From JAISST01 sp050434145 (lineage in GTDB: Bacteria; Fusobacteriota; Fusobacteriia; Fusobacteriales; Fusobacteriaceae), in the NCBI RefSeq assembly GCF_050434145.1, contig NZ_JBNPVX010000003.1, positions 1 through 64,000 on the forward strand: a stretch of DNA of 64,000 nucleotides, given 5' to 3'. Each line of letters begins with the position of its first letter. The first letter of the stretch is position 1. Position numbers and translations under genes: made by a program. Shown one piece after another: positions 45,933-55,591 of the stretch. The notes beneath the pieces were generated by a model. The model searched no databases. It saw only the letters and a list, made by a program, of their open reading frames with translations, and was not told the origin of the DNA.

Positions 45933-47915
45933 ATGTTTAAATTACATTCTAAATATAAACCAACTGGTGATCAACCAGAAGCAATAAAGCAAATAGTTAA
46001 TAATATAAATAATGGTGTCCGGGACCAAATACTATTAGGAGTAACAGGATCAGGTAAAACATTTACTGTAGCAAATGTGATAGCTGAGACACAGCGGCCT
46101 GCATTAATTATGGCTCCAAACAAAACACTAGCAGCTCAATTATATTCAGAATATAAAAATTTCTTTCCAGAAAATGCTGTAGAATACTATGTTTCATATT
46201 ATGATTATTATCAACCAGAGGCCTATATTCCCACTACTGATACTTATATTGAGAAGGATTCTTCCATAAATGATGAGATAGACAAATTGAGAATGTCAGC
46301 TACATCAGCATTGATAAATAGAAGAGATGTAATAGTGGTAGCTTCTGTATCAGCAATATATGGAGCTGGATCACCAGAGACTTATAAGAAAATGACAATA
46401 CCAATTGATCTGAAGACAGGTATAAAAAGAAGCGAATTGATAAAAAGACTGATATCAATTAGGTATGAAAGAAATGATATAGCATTTGAACGTGGAAAAT
46501 TTCGAATAAAAGGAGATGTAATAGATATATATCCTTCATATATGGAAACTGGTTATCGTTTAGAATTTTTTGGTGATGATTTAGAGGAGATATCAGAAAT
46601 AAATACTTTAACAGGGCAAAAAATTAAAAAACGAATTGAACGTCTTATAATTTCACCTGCAACTCAGTATTTAACTGAAGATGGCGATGTAGATAGAATA
46701 TTAAATGAAATAAGAGCTGATTTGGAAGTAGAAGTAAAAGCATTTGAAGATAAAGGAAAGTTGCTGGAAGCACAAAGGTTAAGACAACGTACAGAATATG
46801 ATTTGGAAATGATAAAAGAAATAGGATATTGCAAAGGTATAGAGAATTATTCAAGGTATTTGACTGGGAAAAAACCTGGTGATACCCCTTTTTCGCTTGT
46901 AGGATATTTTCCAGATGATTTTTTATTATTTATAGATGAATCACATATTGGAGTACCACAAATAGGTGGTATGTATATGGGAGATAGAGCCAGAAAAACT
47001 TCTTTGGTGGAAAATGGCTTCCGTGTAAAAGCGGCATTAGATAATAGACCATTGAAATTTGAAGAATTTCGGGAATTAACCTATCAGACTGTGTATGTTT
47101 CTGCAACACCAGGAGATTTTGAGATGGAAGAATCAGGTGGGTGCATAGCAGAGCAGCTTATAAGGCCAACAGGAATAATAGATCCTGAGATTGAAGTACG
47201 GCCTACTACTAATCAAGTGGATGATTTATTGGAAGAAATAAGAAAGGTAGTAGAAAATAAAGAAAGGGTTCTGGTAACTACCCTTACTAAGAAGATGGCT
47301 GAAGAATTGACAGAATATTATCTTGGTTTTGGTGTAAAAGTAAAATATATGCATTCTGATATAGAGACTTTGGAAAGAATAGAGATAATAAGAGGACTAA
47401 GAACTGGTGAATTTGATGTGTTAGTTGGAATCAACTTGCTACGAGAAGGTTTGGATATACCAGAAGTTTCATTAGTAGCAATATTAGAAGCGGATAAAGA
47501 AGGTTATTTACGCAGTAGAAGATCTCTAATCCAAACAATAGGAAGAGCTGCTAGAAATGTAGATGGAAGAGTTATTTTGTATGGAGATAAGATCACTAAA
47601 TCTATGGGTGAGGCCATAGATGAAACAGAGAGAAGACGTATCAAGCAGCGTGAATACAATATCTATAACAATATTGATCCTAAGAGTGTAGTTAAAGAAA
47701 TATCAGAAGATTTGATTAATTTGGATTATGGACTTGATACAGAAGAGATAGATACGAAGTCAAAGAAAAAATTTACTTCTAAAGAAGATATAGAAAAAGA
47801 AATTGTAAAATTGGAAAAATCCATAATGAAATTATCTAAAGAACTTGATTTTGAGAATGCAATATTAAAAAGAGATGAAATGATGAAGTTAAAACATTTA
47901 TTGTTGGAATTCTAA
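45933..47915 (+). CDS. uvrB: Excinuclease ABC subunit B
   Basis: A 660-residue helicase-like damage-recognition protein of nucleotide excision repair, working with UvrA and UvrC. Walker A is GVTGSGKT (36-43); the DNA-clamping beta-hairpin is YYDYYQPEAYIP; motif II is LLFIDESH; motif VI is QTIGRAARN; and the C-terminal UVR motif (KLSKELDFENAILKRDEM) binds UvrC. I use ATG 45933 with AAGGTGA before it; the GTG at 45924 lies inside that site. All motifs are intact. Confidence 0.97.
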   Translation: MFKLHSKYKPTGDQPEAIKQIVNNINNGVRDQILLGVTGSGKTFTVANVIAETQRPALIMAPNKTLAAQLYSEYKNFFPENAVEYYVSYYDYYQPEAYIPTTDTYIEKDSSINDEIDKLRMSATSALINRRDVIVVASVSAIYGAGSPETYKKMTIPIDLKTGIKRSELIKRLISIRYERNDIAFERGKFRIKGDVIDIYPSYMETGYRLEFFGDDLEEISEINTLTGQKIKKRIERLIISPATQYLTEDGDVDRILNEIRADLEVEVKAFEDKGKLLEAQRLRQRTEYDLEMIKEIGYCKGIENYSRYLTGKKPGDTPFSLVGYFPDDFLLFIDESHIGVPQIGGMYMGDRARKTSLVENGFRVKAALDNRPLKFEEFRELTYQTVYVSATPGDFEMEESGGCIAEQLIRPTGIIDPEIEVRPTTNQVDDLLEEIRKVVENKERVLVTTLTKKMAEELTEYYLGFGVKVKYMHSDIETLERIEIIRGLRTGEFDVLVGINLLREGLDIPEVSLVAILEADKEGYLRSRRSLIQTIGRAARNVDGRVILYGDKITKSMGEAIDETERRRIKQREYNIYNNIDPKSVVKEISEDLINLDYGLDTEEIDTKSKKKFTSKEDIEKEIVKLEKSIMKLSKELDFENAILKRDEMMKLKHLLLEF

Positions 47916-48001
47916 GGACAGTTTTAAAACTACATAATTACCGCTTTATGAAAAGTTGTGTTATGTACTTGAACTATTTATTATTTAAAAAGAGGTATTA
48001 A

Positions 48002-49210
48002 ATGTCAGAAAATAATACATATACAGTAACCCAGTTTAATAGAATGGTAAAAGCATATTTGGACCAAAACGATGCTTTAAAAAACTTTTACTTAGAAGGT
48101 GAGATTTCAAATATTGTTTATTACAAGACAGGACACTTATATTTTCAATTGAAAGATAAAAATTCTCAAGTAAAATGTGCTGCATTTAATTATAAAATGA
48201 AAAGAATCCCTGAAGATTTAAAAGAAGGAGATTCAATAAAGTTATTTGGAGATATAGGATTTTACGAAGTGAGAGGAGATTTTCAAATACTAGTAAGACA
48301 TGTGGAAAAACTGGATATCTTAGGGGAAATGTTTGCTAAACTAGAAAAATTGAAAAAAGAATTGGCAAAAGAAGGATTTTTTGATCCAGAACATAAGAAA
48401 AAACTTCCTAAATATCCAAAAAACATTGGAGTAGTGACAGCTTTCACTGGAGCAGCAGTTCATGATATAATAAATACTGCTAAAAAACGAGATAATAGTG
48501 TTAATATTTATATTTATCCTGCAAAGGTACAGGGTAGTGGTGCTGCTGAAGAAATAGTGGCAGGAATAAAAAAATTGAATCAAATGGAAGAAATAGATTT
48601 GATTATAGCTGGCCGTGGTGGTGGTAGCATAGAAGATCTTTGGGCATTTAATGAAAAAATAGTTGCTCTGGCTTTCTATAATTCTAAAAAACCAATAATA
48701 TCTGCTGTGGGTCACGAAATAGATTATTTACTAAGTGATATGGTAGCTGATGTAAGGGCAGCTACTCCGACTCAGGCGATAGAGATAGCAGTTCCAGAAA
48801 GGGCAAAAACAATCTATGAAGTAGAAAGCAAGTGGAAATATTTGAAGACAATTTATAATAAGTATATAGAGTATCTTCAAAATGAAATAGATATAAGAAA
48901 AAACAACTATTATATAAGAAATTTTGGCAAAAAAATAGATTTATACAATGATAAAATAGTTGATCTAGAAAAACATCTTAATAAATGCTATAAAATATAT
49001 TTTAACAATTTAAGAAATTCTGTTGAATTACAAATAAATAAAATAATAGGTCTAAATCCATTGAAGACATTAGAGCGTGGTTATAGTGTACTGATGTCTA
49101 ATAATAAAGTAACAAAAGATGTGGAAGATATTGGTATAAATGATGAAATTGAAGTGCGTATTTCCAATGGTAGAATAAAGGGGATAGTAAAAGAAATAAT
49201 TAAAAATTAG
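48002..49210 (+). CDS. xseA: Exodeoxyribonuclease VII large subunit
   Basis: A 402-residue subunit of the single-strand-specific exonuclease VII. It has an N-terminal OB-fold (YLEGEISNIVYYKTGHLYF in part; LEGEISN is the core), then the catalytic region GVVTAFTGAAVHDI, AGRGGGSIEDLWAFNEK and SAVGHEIDYLLSDMVADVRAATPT, and a long coiled-coil C-terminus. The small subunit xseB is not next to it. AGAGGTATTA precedes the ATG. It lies 86 bp after uvrB on the same strand. Confidence 0.96.
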   Translation: MSENNTYTVTQFNRMVKAYLDQNDALKNFYLEGEISNIVYYKTGHLYFQLKDKNSQVKCAAFNYKMKRIPEDLKEGDSIKLFGDIGFYEVRGDFQILVRHVEKLDILGEMFAKLEKLKKELAKEGFFDPEHKKKLPKYPKNIGVVTAFTGAAVHDIINTAKKRDNSVNIYIYPAKVQGSGAAEEIVAGIKKLNQMEEIDLIIAGRGGGSIEDLWAFNEKIVALAFYNSKKPIISAVGHEIDYLLSDMVADVRAATPTQAIEIAVPERAKTIYEVESKWKYLKTIYNKYIEYLQNEIDIRKNNYYIRNFGKKIDLYNDKIVDLEKHLNKCYKIYFNNLRNSVELQINKIIGLNPLKTLERGYSVLMSNNKVTKDVEDIGINDEIEVRISNGRIKGIVKEIIKN

Positions 49211-49346
49211 AAAATACTTAAAAATCATTGTAATATCTTTAAAAATAAAATATAATAAGAGATATAAAGTTATAAAGGATTGAAAAAATTGAAAAACTGA
49301 GGAATTCTATTTTCAATAATATATAATGAAATGATGAGGAGAAAGA

Positions 49347-49991
49347 ATGAAGAAGTTAATAGCACTATTTAGTGTAATATGCAGTATATGTCTTTTGGGA
49401 ACAACTGCTGTTACACCAGTTAGCGAAGAAGAAGGTCCAAAATTTAAAGAATTTAGAAGTCCAGCTTTAATCAGCATTGATTCCAATGGAAAAACAGGTG
49501 GATTTGACAAAGCTTTGGATGAACATTTGAATAATTATAATAGAGATGGAAATTTAATTTTTTTATTAGGAAATCAGTATTTTAAGATGGGAAAATATGA
49601 AAAGGCATTTAGAGTTTTTTCTAGAGGAACAGGTAATAAAAATTATTTTGGAGCAGCAACAACATCAAGATTGATGGGAGATTATGAAGTTGCATTGGAC
49701 TATTACAACAAAATAGATAAAGTAACTGATAAAAGAATGTTGGGAGAAGTTTATTTGGGTAGAGGATTAGCTCATAGAGGGATGCAGAGTTATCAAAATG
49801 CAATAAATGATTTACGTAAATATTTGAATTATAGTAGAAGTGAAAATTTATACATTACTATAGCTGCAATGCATGCAAAATTAGAGGAATATGAGCAAGC
49901 AGTGACATTGCTGGAAAGAGCACCTAAAACAAGAGTAGTAAATAATATGCTGCTGAATATGAAATCAGAAATGCAGAAAATTAAAAATTAA
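49347..49991 (+). CDS. Secreted TPR protein
   Basis: A 214-residue protein with a signal peptide (residues 1-~20, LIALFSVICSICLLGT). Four to five TPR-like helix pairs follow, for example LIFLLGNQYFKMGKYEKAFRVF (core GNQYFKMGKYEKAF), SRLMGDYEVALDYYNKI, GRGLAHRGMQSYQNAINDL and AAMHAKLEEYEQAVTLL. It probably acts in the periplasm as a scaffold. GAGGAGAAA precedes the ATG. It sits between xseA and dprA but has no evident link to DNA metabolism. Confidence 0.8.
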   Translation: MKKLIALFSVICSICLLGTTAVTPVSEEEGPKFKEFRSPALISIDSNGKTGGFDKALDEHLNNYNRDGNLIFLLGNQYFKMGKYEKAFRVFSRGTGNKNYFGAATTSRLMGDYEVALDYYNKIDKVTDKRMLGEVYLGRGLAHRGMQSYQNAINDLRKYLNYSRSENLYITIAAMHAKLEEYEQAVTLLERAPKTRVVNNMLLNMKSEMQKIKN

Positions 49992-50098
49992 TTATAATTA
50001 GTTAGTATTTGCTGGTGGAAAAGAAGAATTAACAAATAATGAAAGCATGAACTTGCAAGACAAAAATAGGTTAAAATGGGTATGATATGGGAGGAAAT

Positions 50099-51157
50099 GT
50101 GAATTGGTATAAATTAAGGGTATTAGGGATAAGAGATTCTGTTATCAGGAATTTGATGAAAAATATTAAGAATTTTTCTGATTTATTTAAATTAGATGAA
50201 AATCATTTGAGAAAATATTTTAAATTTGAAGAAAATGAAATATTGCAGATGAGAAAACTTGATAAACTGAATATTGAAAGAGAAATAGAATTGTTAGTAA
50301 AAAACAGAGTGAGAGTAATTAATCTTACTGATGAGGATTATCCAGAAGATTTAAAGAATATAAGTCAGCCACCAGTATTCCTTTATTATAGAGGAAATGT
50401 AAAATTGTTGAAAGGAAGAAAAATAGCTGTTGTCGGAACAAGAAGAGCAACTAGTTATGGGAAAATGGCTTGTGAAAAAATAACAGATGGTTTGGTAGAT
50501 GGGGGAGTAACAACAGTAAGTGGTCTAGCATTAGGGATTGATGCTATTTGTCATAGAAGAACATTAGAAAAAAAAGGGGATACTATTGCTGTATTAGGTA
50601 GTGGTATAGATGTAATATATCCCAAAATAAATAAAAAATTATGGGAAGATATAGGTGAAAAAGGGTTAATAATAACAGAGTTTCCATTGGGGACAGAGCC
50701 CACTAATTACAATTTTCCTATGCGTAATAGGATTATAGTAGGGATATCTCGTGGTGTAGTAGTAGTAGAAAGTCAAGAAAGTGGTGGGAGTCTCATTACA
50801 GCCAACATTGTTTTGGAAGAAAATAGGGATGTATTTGCAGTTTCAGGAGATATTTTTTCTCCATCTTCTCAAGGTTGTAATAATCTAATAAAGCGTAGTC
50901 ATGCAAAGTTGATTACTGATGTGCAAGATATCCTGAATGAATATGGATGGAGTAGCAAAAAAGAAGAATATTCTTTACCAAAGCTCAGTGAGATAGAATC
51001 TAAAGTGTATGGTGAATTAGTGAAAGAAAAAACTTTGGATGAATTGATAGTTTCAACTGGAGAAAAGACATCTGATCTACTCTCTGTGCTAATGGATTTG
51101 GAAATAAAAAATATTGTAGTTAGCATTTCTGGTGGAAAATATAGAAGAAGAAATTGA
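50099..51157 (+). CDS. dprA: DNA-processing protein DprA
   Basis: A 352-residue protein that loads RecA on incoming single-stranded DNA in transformation. The Rossmann-like core has GRKIAVVGTRRATSYG, SGLALGIDAICH, VLGSGIDVIYP, FPLGTEPTNYNFPMRNRII and GSLITAN; a C-terminal winged helix follows (LSEIESKVYGELVKEKTLDEL). I start at GTG 50099, with GGGAGG just before it, giving MNWYKLRVLGI; the in-frame ATG at 50087 would sit over this site. It is followed by topA, a common neighbour pair. Confidence 0.95.
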   Translation: MNWYKLRVLGIRDSVIRNLMKNIKNFSDLFKLDENHLRKYFKFEENEILQMRKLDKLNIEREIELLVKNRVRVINLTDEDYPEDLKNISQPPVFLYYRGNVKLLKGRKIAVVGTRRATSYGKMACEKITDGLVDGGVTTVSGLALGIDAICHRRTLEKKGDTIAVLGSGIDVIYPKINKKLWEDIGEKGLIITEFPLGTEPTNYNFPMRNRIIVGISRGVVVVESQESGGSLITANIVLEENRDVFAVSGDIFSPSSQGCNNLIKRSHAKLITDVQDILNEYGWSSKKEEYSLPKLSEIESKVYGELVKEKTLDELIVSTGEKTSDLLSVLMDLEIKNIVVSISGGKYRRRN

Positions 51158-51216
51158 ATTAAAAAAAATGTAGCAAAGAATTAATGTCCTTTGCTGTATT
51201 ATATTTGTGAAAAAAA

Positions 51217-51245
51217 TTGACTTAAGAAACAATATATTTTATAAT
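51217..51245 (+). promoter_or_regulatory. Promoter of topA
   Basis: TTGACT (51217-51222), 17 bases, TATAAT (51240-51245). It leaves a ~175-base leader before the topA start, in which I see no gene. Confidence 0.65.
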
Positions 51246-51428
51246 AGCACATGGAAAAAATTTTGAATAAAATTTAAAACCAATTATAAATTTATAGAGT
51301 CAAATATTAGTATGAAAAATTATTAATTTATAAAAATAAAATATGAGAAAAGTATAATCTTCATATTTTAGTGATGGTTTAATATAATTTGCATAGGTTA
51401 TAGAATTTTGATTAAGGAGCTGGTTAAA

Positions 51429-53801
51429 TTGTCGAAGAAAAATTTAGTTATAGTAGAATCGCCTGCTAAAGCTAAAACAATAGAAAAAATACTTGGCAAG
51501 GATTATGAAGTGGTAGCTTCCTATGGACATGTGAGAGATTTACCAAAAAGTAAATTAGGTGTAGATGTTAATAACAACTTCGAGCCATCTTATGGGACAA
51601 TAAAAGGAAAAGGTGAAGTAGTAAAAATGCTACGTGGACTTGCTAAAAAAGCTGACAAAGTATATCTTGCTTCAGATCCTGACCGTGAAGGAGAGGCTAT
51701 AGCGTGGCATATAGCAAATACACTAAAATTGGATGAAAATGATAAAAATAGAATAGAATTTAATGAAATAACAGTTAATGCAATACAAAATTCTATAAAA
51801 AATCCTAGAAAAATTGATATGTATAAGGTAAATGCACAACAAGCTAGAAGAATACTAGATAGACTAGTGGGATATGGGATAAGTCCTTTTCTATGGAAGA
51901 GTATTTCTTCCAAAACAAGTGCTGGGAGAGTTCAATCTGTAGCATTAAAGATAATTTGTGATTTGGAAGATAAAATAAAGGCTTTTATACCAGAGAAATA
52001 TTGGGAAATAAAAGGTGAGTTTCAGCATAAATTGCTATTAAATCTTTATAAAATAGAAAATGAAAAAGTAGATAAAGTCACAGATGAAAAAATAGCTGAT
52101 GAAATAAAAAAAGTAGAGAAAAAAGATTTTAATGTAATAGAAGCAAAAATTTCAAAAAGAACTAAAAATCCACCATTACCATTGAAAACTAGTACATTAC
52201 AACAATTGGCATCATCTTATTTGGGTTTTTCACCTTCACGTACAATGAGAATAGCACAAGGGTTGTATGAAGGTATTGATATAAAAGGCAAAGGTCATAT
52301 AGGATTGATTACGTATATGAGAACTGACTCGACAAGAATATCACAAGAAGCTATTAATATGGCAAAAAATTATATAGAAAAAACATTTGGAGAAAACTAT
52401 ATAGGAAAGCAAAAAGATGTAAAATCCAAAGGAAATGTACAGGATGCTCATGAAGCTATCCGTCCCACAGATGTATCATTAACTCCAGAGTATTTGAATA
52501 GTTATCTGAATAAAGACCAAGAGAAGCTTTACAGATTGATATGGGAACGGTTTTTGATATCACAATTGGCACCTATGAAATATGATCAATTTGAGTTAAT
52601 TGTGGAAAAAGAAAAATTTCAATTTAGAGGTACTTTGAATAAAATAACATTTGATGGTTACTATAAAATATTTAAGGATGAAGAAGAATTACCATTGGGA
52701 GATTTTCCTGATATAAATACAGGTGAAAATCTAAAATTGAATAAACTCTTAATAAAAGAAGATTTTACAAAACCACCTGCAAGATTGACAGAATCGTCTT
52801 TGGTAAAAAAATTGGAAGCTGAGGGAATAGGAAGACCATCTACATATGCTACTATAATCGAAACATTAAAAAAAAGAGAATATGTAAATGTTAATACTGG
52901 GAAAAGCTTGGTACCTACATTGTTAGGTTATGAAGTAAAAGAAAAATTGGATGATAATTTTCCGCAGATAATGGATATCAAGTTTACAGCAGGACTTGAA
53001 AATGAACTAGATGAAATTTCTGATGGTAAAAAAAATTGGATAAAGGTATTAAGTGATTTTAATGGAGAGTTATCAAAGGAAATAGCTCATTTTGCATCTA
53101 TTGTGGAAGAAGAAATGTCTCGGATAGTGGAATCTGATGTGCCATGTAAGTGTGGCAAAGGAAATATGATTTTAAAAACAGGAAGATTTGGTAGATATCT
53201 TAGTTGTCCTGTTGAAAGTGAAGAATGTAAAGAGAAAATATCTTTGCGTGGAATTGATATACCAGCAAGTGATATTAAAGATGGGCATATATATGTGAAA
53301 GGTGCTGTGGAAGAGTCTTTGAGAAACAAAGCTGGTAGAATGACAGATGTTAAGACTAATAAAGGTGCAATGTATTTATTGAAGTTAGGAAGATTTGGAA
53401 GTTATTTAGAAAGTGAGAATTTTGCTAATGATAATGAAAGAATGCCATTACCTACAGAGATCAGAAAAATATTAGCAAATGGAAATGAAGAAGAAATAAA
53501 TGGTGTAGTACAATTGAGAGAAATTTTAGATAGATTAAAATCTGAAGATGATGCTATACTTGCAAAGGCTGGAGTATGTGAGAAATGTGGAAAACCATTT
53601 AAAATAGGCGCTGGAAGATGGGGAAAATTCTTGGCTTGTACTGGTTATCCAGACTGTAAGAATATTAAGAAGTTACCTGGCTCGGAGAATGCCAAGTCAA
53701 CTGTGGGTGTAACAAAAACTAGCGCTAAAAAGACAACAGCTACCAACAAGAAGACTACTAAAAAAGCTACTACTCCTAAGAAAACCACAAAAAAGAAATA
53801 A
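51429..53801 (+). CDS. topA: DNA topoisomerase I
   Basis: A 790-residue type IA topoisomerase that relaxes negative supercoils. The TOPRIM domain starts LVIVESPAKAKTIEKILG with DPDREGEA; the catalytic Tyr lies in GLITYMRTDSTR; the closing region has EGIGRPSTYA. The C-terminus has two zinc-ribbon parts (PCKCGKGNM...CPVESEEC and CEKCGKPFKIGAGRWGKFLACTGYPDC in pieces) and a Lys/Thr tail (KKTTATNKKTTKKATTPKK). I start at TTG 51429, with AAGGAG 10 bases before it, because this gives the usual MSKKNLVIVES start. The upstream TTG 51408 precedes that site. Confidence 0.96.
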   Translation: MSKKNLVIVESPAKAKTIEKILGKDYEVVASYGHVRDLPKSKLGVDVNNNFEPSYGTIKGKGEVVKMLRGLAKKADKVYLASDPDREGEAIAWHIANTLKLDENDKNRIEFNEITVNAIQNSIKNPRKIDMYKVNAQQARRILDRLVGYGISPFLWKSISSKTSAGRVQSVALKIICDLEDKIKAFIPEKYWEIKGEFQHKLLLNLYKIENEKVDKVTDEKIADEIKKVEKKDFNVIEAKISKRTKNPPLPLKTSTLQQLASSYLGFSPSRTMRIAQGLYEGIDIKGKGHIGLITYMRTDSTRISQEAINMAKNYIEKTFGENYIGKQKDVKSKGNVQDAHEAIRPTDVSLTPEYLNSYLNKDQEKLYRLIWERFLISQLAPMKYDQFELIVEKEKFQFRGTLNKITFDGYYKIFKDEEELPLGDFPDINTGENLKLNKLLIKEDFTKPPARLTESSLVKKLEAEGIGRPSTYATIIETLKKREYVNVNTGKSLVPTLLGYEVKEKLDDNFPQIMDIKFTAGLENELDEISDGKKNWIKVLSDFNGELSKEIAHFASIVEEEMSRIVESDVPCKCGKGNMILKTGRFGRYLSCPVESEECKEKISLRGIDIPASDIKDGHIYVKGAVEESLRNKAGRMTDVKTNKGAMYLLKLGRFGSYLESENFANDNERMPLPTEIRKILANGNEEEINGVVQLREILDRLKSEDDAILAKAGVCEKCGKPFKIGAGRWGKFLACTGYPDCKNIKKLPGSENAKSTVGVTKTSAKKTTATNKKTTKKATTPKKTTKKK

Positions 53802-53814
53802 TTATAAAAATTAA

Positions 53815-53847
53815 AAAGGTTATTGTATTTGCAATAATCTTTTTTTC
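53815..53847 (+). terminator. Terminator of topA
   Basis: An 11-bp stem (AAAGGTTATTG/CAATAATCTTT, one G-U pair) and a long T run, directly after the topA stop. Confidence 0.9.
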
Positions 53848-54015
53848 AGTGTATTTTATTAAAAAAATACTAATAAAACAGTATGAAAAAAATAGTATTA
53901 AAAATAGTAGAAAATGAGTCAATATTAGAATTTATATAGTTAATTATGTAATATTGATGAAGTCAAAACTATAAAATTGAAAATAATTAAAAACTTTAAT
54001 GTATTAGGAGGGAAA

Positions 54016-54684
54016 ATGGGATTTCTAAGTGTTTTTGATGTGATTGGTCCTAATATGGTAGGGCCTTCAAGTTCACATACAGCAGGAGCAGTAAGAATAT
54101 CATTGCTAGCTAGAAAAATGTTAACTGGAAAAATAAAAAAAGCTAAATTTGTCCTTTATGGCTCATTTGCCAATACATACAGAGGACATGGTACAGATAG
54201 AGCACTATTGGGCGGGATAATGAATTTTCAGACTGATGACTTACGTATAAGGGATTCATTTAATCTTGCCAAAGAAGCTGGGATAGAGTATTCATTTGAG
54301 ATTAATACTAATGAAAAAGATGTACATCCAAATACTGCAGATATTATATTGACCAATGAAAATGATTTTCAAATTGCTGTGCGAGGGGAGTCACTAGGTG
54401 GAGGCAAGGTCAGAATAAGTGAAATAAATAAAGTAAAAGTTGATTTTAATGGAGAATACTCTACCTTGATTGTAATTCATAAAGATACAAAAGGTGTAAT
54501 GGCTCACATAACCAAGGTACTTAGTGAGCATGATGTTAATATAGCTTTTATGAAACTGTTCAGAGAAGAAAAAGGCGGGACATCTTATGCAATTGTAGAA
54601 TCTGATGAAAAAATTCCTAAAGATGTTATGAGTGAAATACAAAAGAATAAAAGTGTAGTTAAATCCATGTTGGTAGAAATATAG
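54016..54684 (+). CDS. sdaAB: L-serine ammonia-lyase, beta subunit
   Basis: A 222-residue subunit of the iron-sulfur L-serine dehydratase, which turns serine into pyruvate and ammonia. The family start is FDVIGPNMVGPSSSHTAGAVRI, seen here as VIGPNMVGPSSSHTAGA. The last ~75 residues form an ACT domain (STLIVIHKDTKGVMAHI and DVNIAFM). I use ATG 54016 with GGAGGG before it; the frame is open to 53977. The alpha subunit follows after 10 bp. Confidence 0.95.
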   Translation: MGFLSVFDVIGPNMVGPSSSHTAGAVRISLLARKMLTGKIKKAKFVLYGSFANTYRGHGTDRALLGGIMNFQTDDLRIRDSFNLAKEAGIEYSFEINTNEKDVHPNTADIILTNENDFQIAVRGESLGGGKVRISEINKVKVDFNGEYSTLIVIHKDTKGVMAHITKVLSEHDVNIAFMKLFREEKGGTSYAIVESDEKIPKDVMSEIQKNKSVVKSMLVEI

Positions 54685-54694
54685 GAGGCATTGA

Positions 54695-55567
54695 ATGAAT
54701 TTTTTAGATGGAAAAGATCTCATTGAATTGTGTAATAAACATAATAAAAAAATATCAGAAATAATGAAAGAACGAGAAGTGACTGAGACCAATATTTCTA
54801 TGGAAGAAATACAAGAAAAAATGAAGAAAGCTTATGAAATCATGAAAAAATCCACTCACATTCCTTTGACTACACCATTGAAATCCATGGGAGGACTTAT
54901 TGGTGGTGAAAGTACCAAATTAGATTCTTTGGAAAAGAATAATAGAAATATTTGTGGATCAGTGGTTTCCAAAGCAATAAAGTATGCTATGGCTGTACTA
55001 GAAGTAAATTCTTCTATGGGTGTAATAGTAGCTGCACCTACTGCTGGGTCATCTGGAGTAGTCCCAGGAGTATTGTTGGCATTACAAGAAGAATATAACT
55101 TAAGTGATAATGCTATTATAGAAAGTCTATTTACTGCTGGAGCAATAGGATATTTATTTATGAAAAATGGATCTGTTGCGGGAGCAGAAATAGGCTGTCA
55201 AGGTGAAGTGGGAGTAGCTTCGGCTATGGCAGCTGGGGCTGTGGTTGAGATAATGGGAGGGACACCAGAGATGTCTATGACTGCTGCTACAATGGCTATT
55301 ATGAATCTTTTGGGATTGGTTTGTGATCCTGTGGCAGGACTAGTAGAATGTCCTTGCCAAAGTAGGAATGCAATAGGTGCTTCCAATGCTCTAATATGTG
55401 CAGAAATGTCATTGGCTGGAATCAAGCAATTTATAACTTTTGACGAAATGGTAGATACATTGATGGTAGTAGGAAGAGGAATCCCATTTGAATTGCGAGA
55501 AACAGGACTTGGAGGATGTGCTTGTACACCTAGTGGTTGTGCAAAGACTTCTCAGATTTTTGGATAA
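54695..55567 (+). CDS. sdaAA: L-serine ammonia-lyase, alpha subunit
   Basis: A 290-residue catalytic subunit. Family motifs are VIVAAPTAGSSGVVPGVLLAL, AGAEIGCQGEVGVASAMAA, GLVCDPVAGLVECPCQSRNA and the C-terminal GGCACTPSGCAKT; cysteines in the second, third and fourth hold the [4Fe-4S] cluster. TAGGAGGC precedes the ATG. It forms an operon with sdaAB, and amino-acid fermentation is a main energy route in Fusobacteriota, which fits the window. Confidence 0.95.
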   Translation: MNFLDGKDLIELCNKHNKKISEIMKEREVTETNISMEEIQEKMKKAYEIMKKSTHIPLTTPLKSMGGLIGGESTKLDSLEKNNRNICGSVVSKAIKYAMAVLEVNSSMGVIVAAPTAGSSGVVPGVLLALQEEYNLSDNAIIESLFTAGAIGYLFMKNGSVAGAEIGCQGEVGVASAMAAGAVVEIMGGTPEMSMTAATMAIMNLLGLVCDPVAGLVECPCQSRNAIGASNALICAEMSLAGIKQFITFDEMVDTLMVVGRGIPFELRETGLGGCACTPSGCAKTSQIFG

Positions 55568-55591
55568 AATATATAATAATGGAGCTAGGTA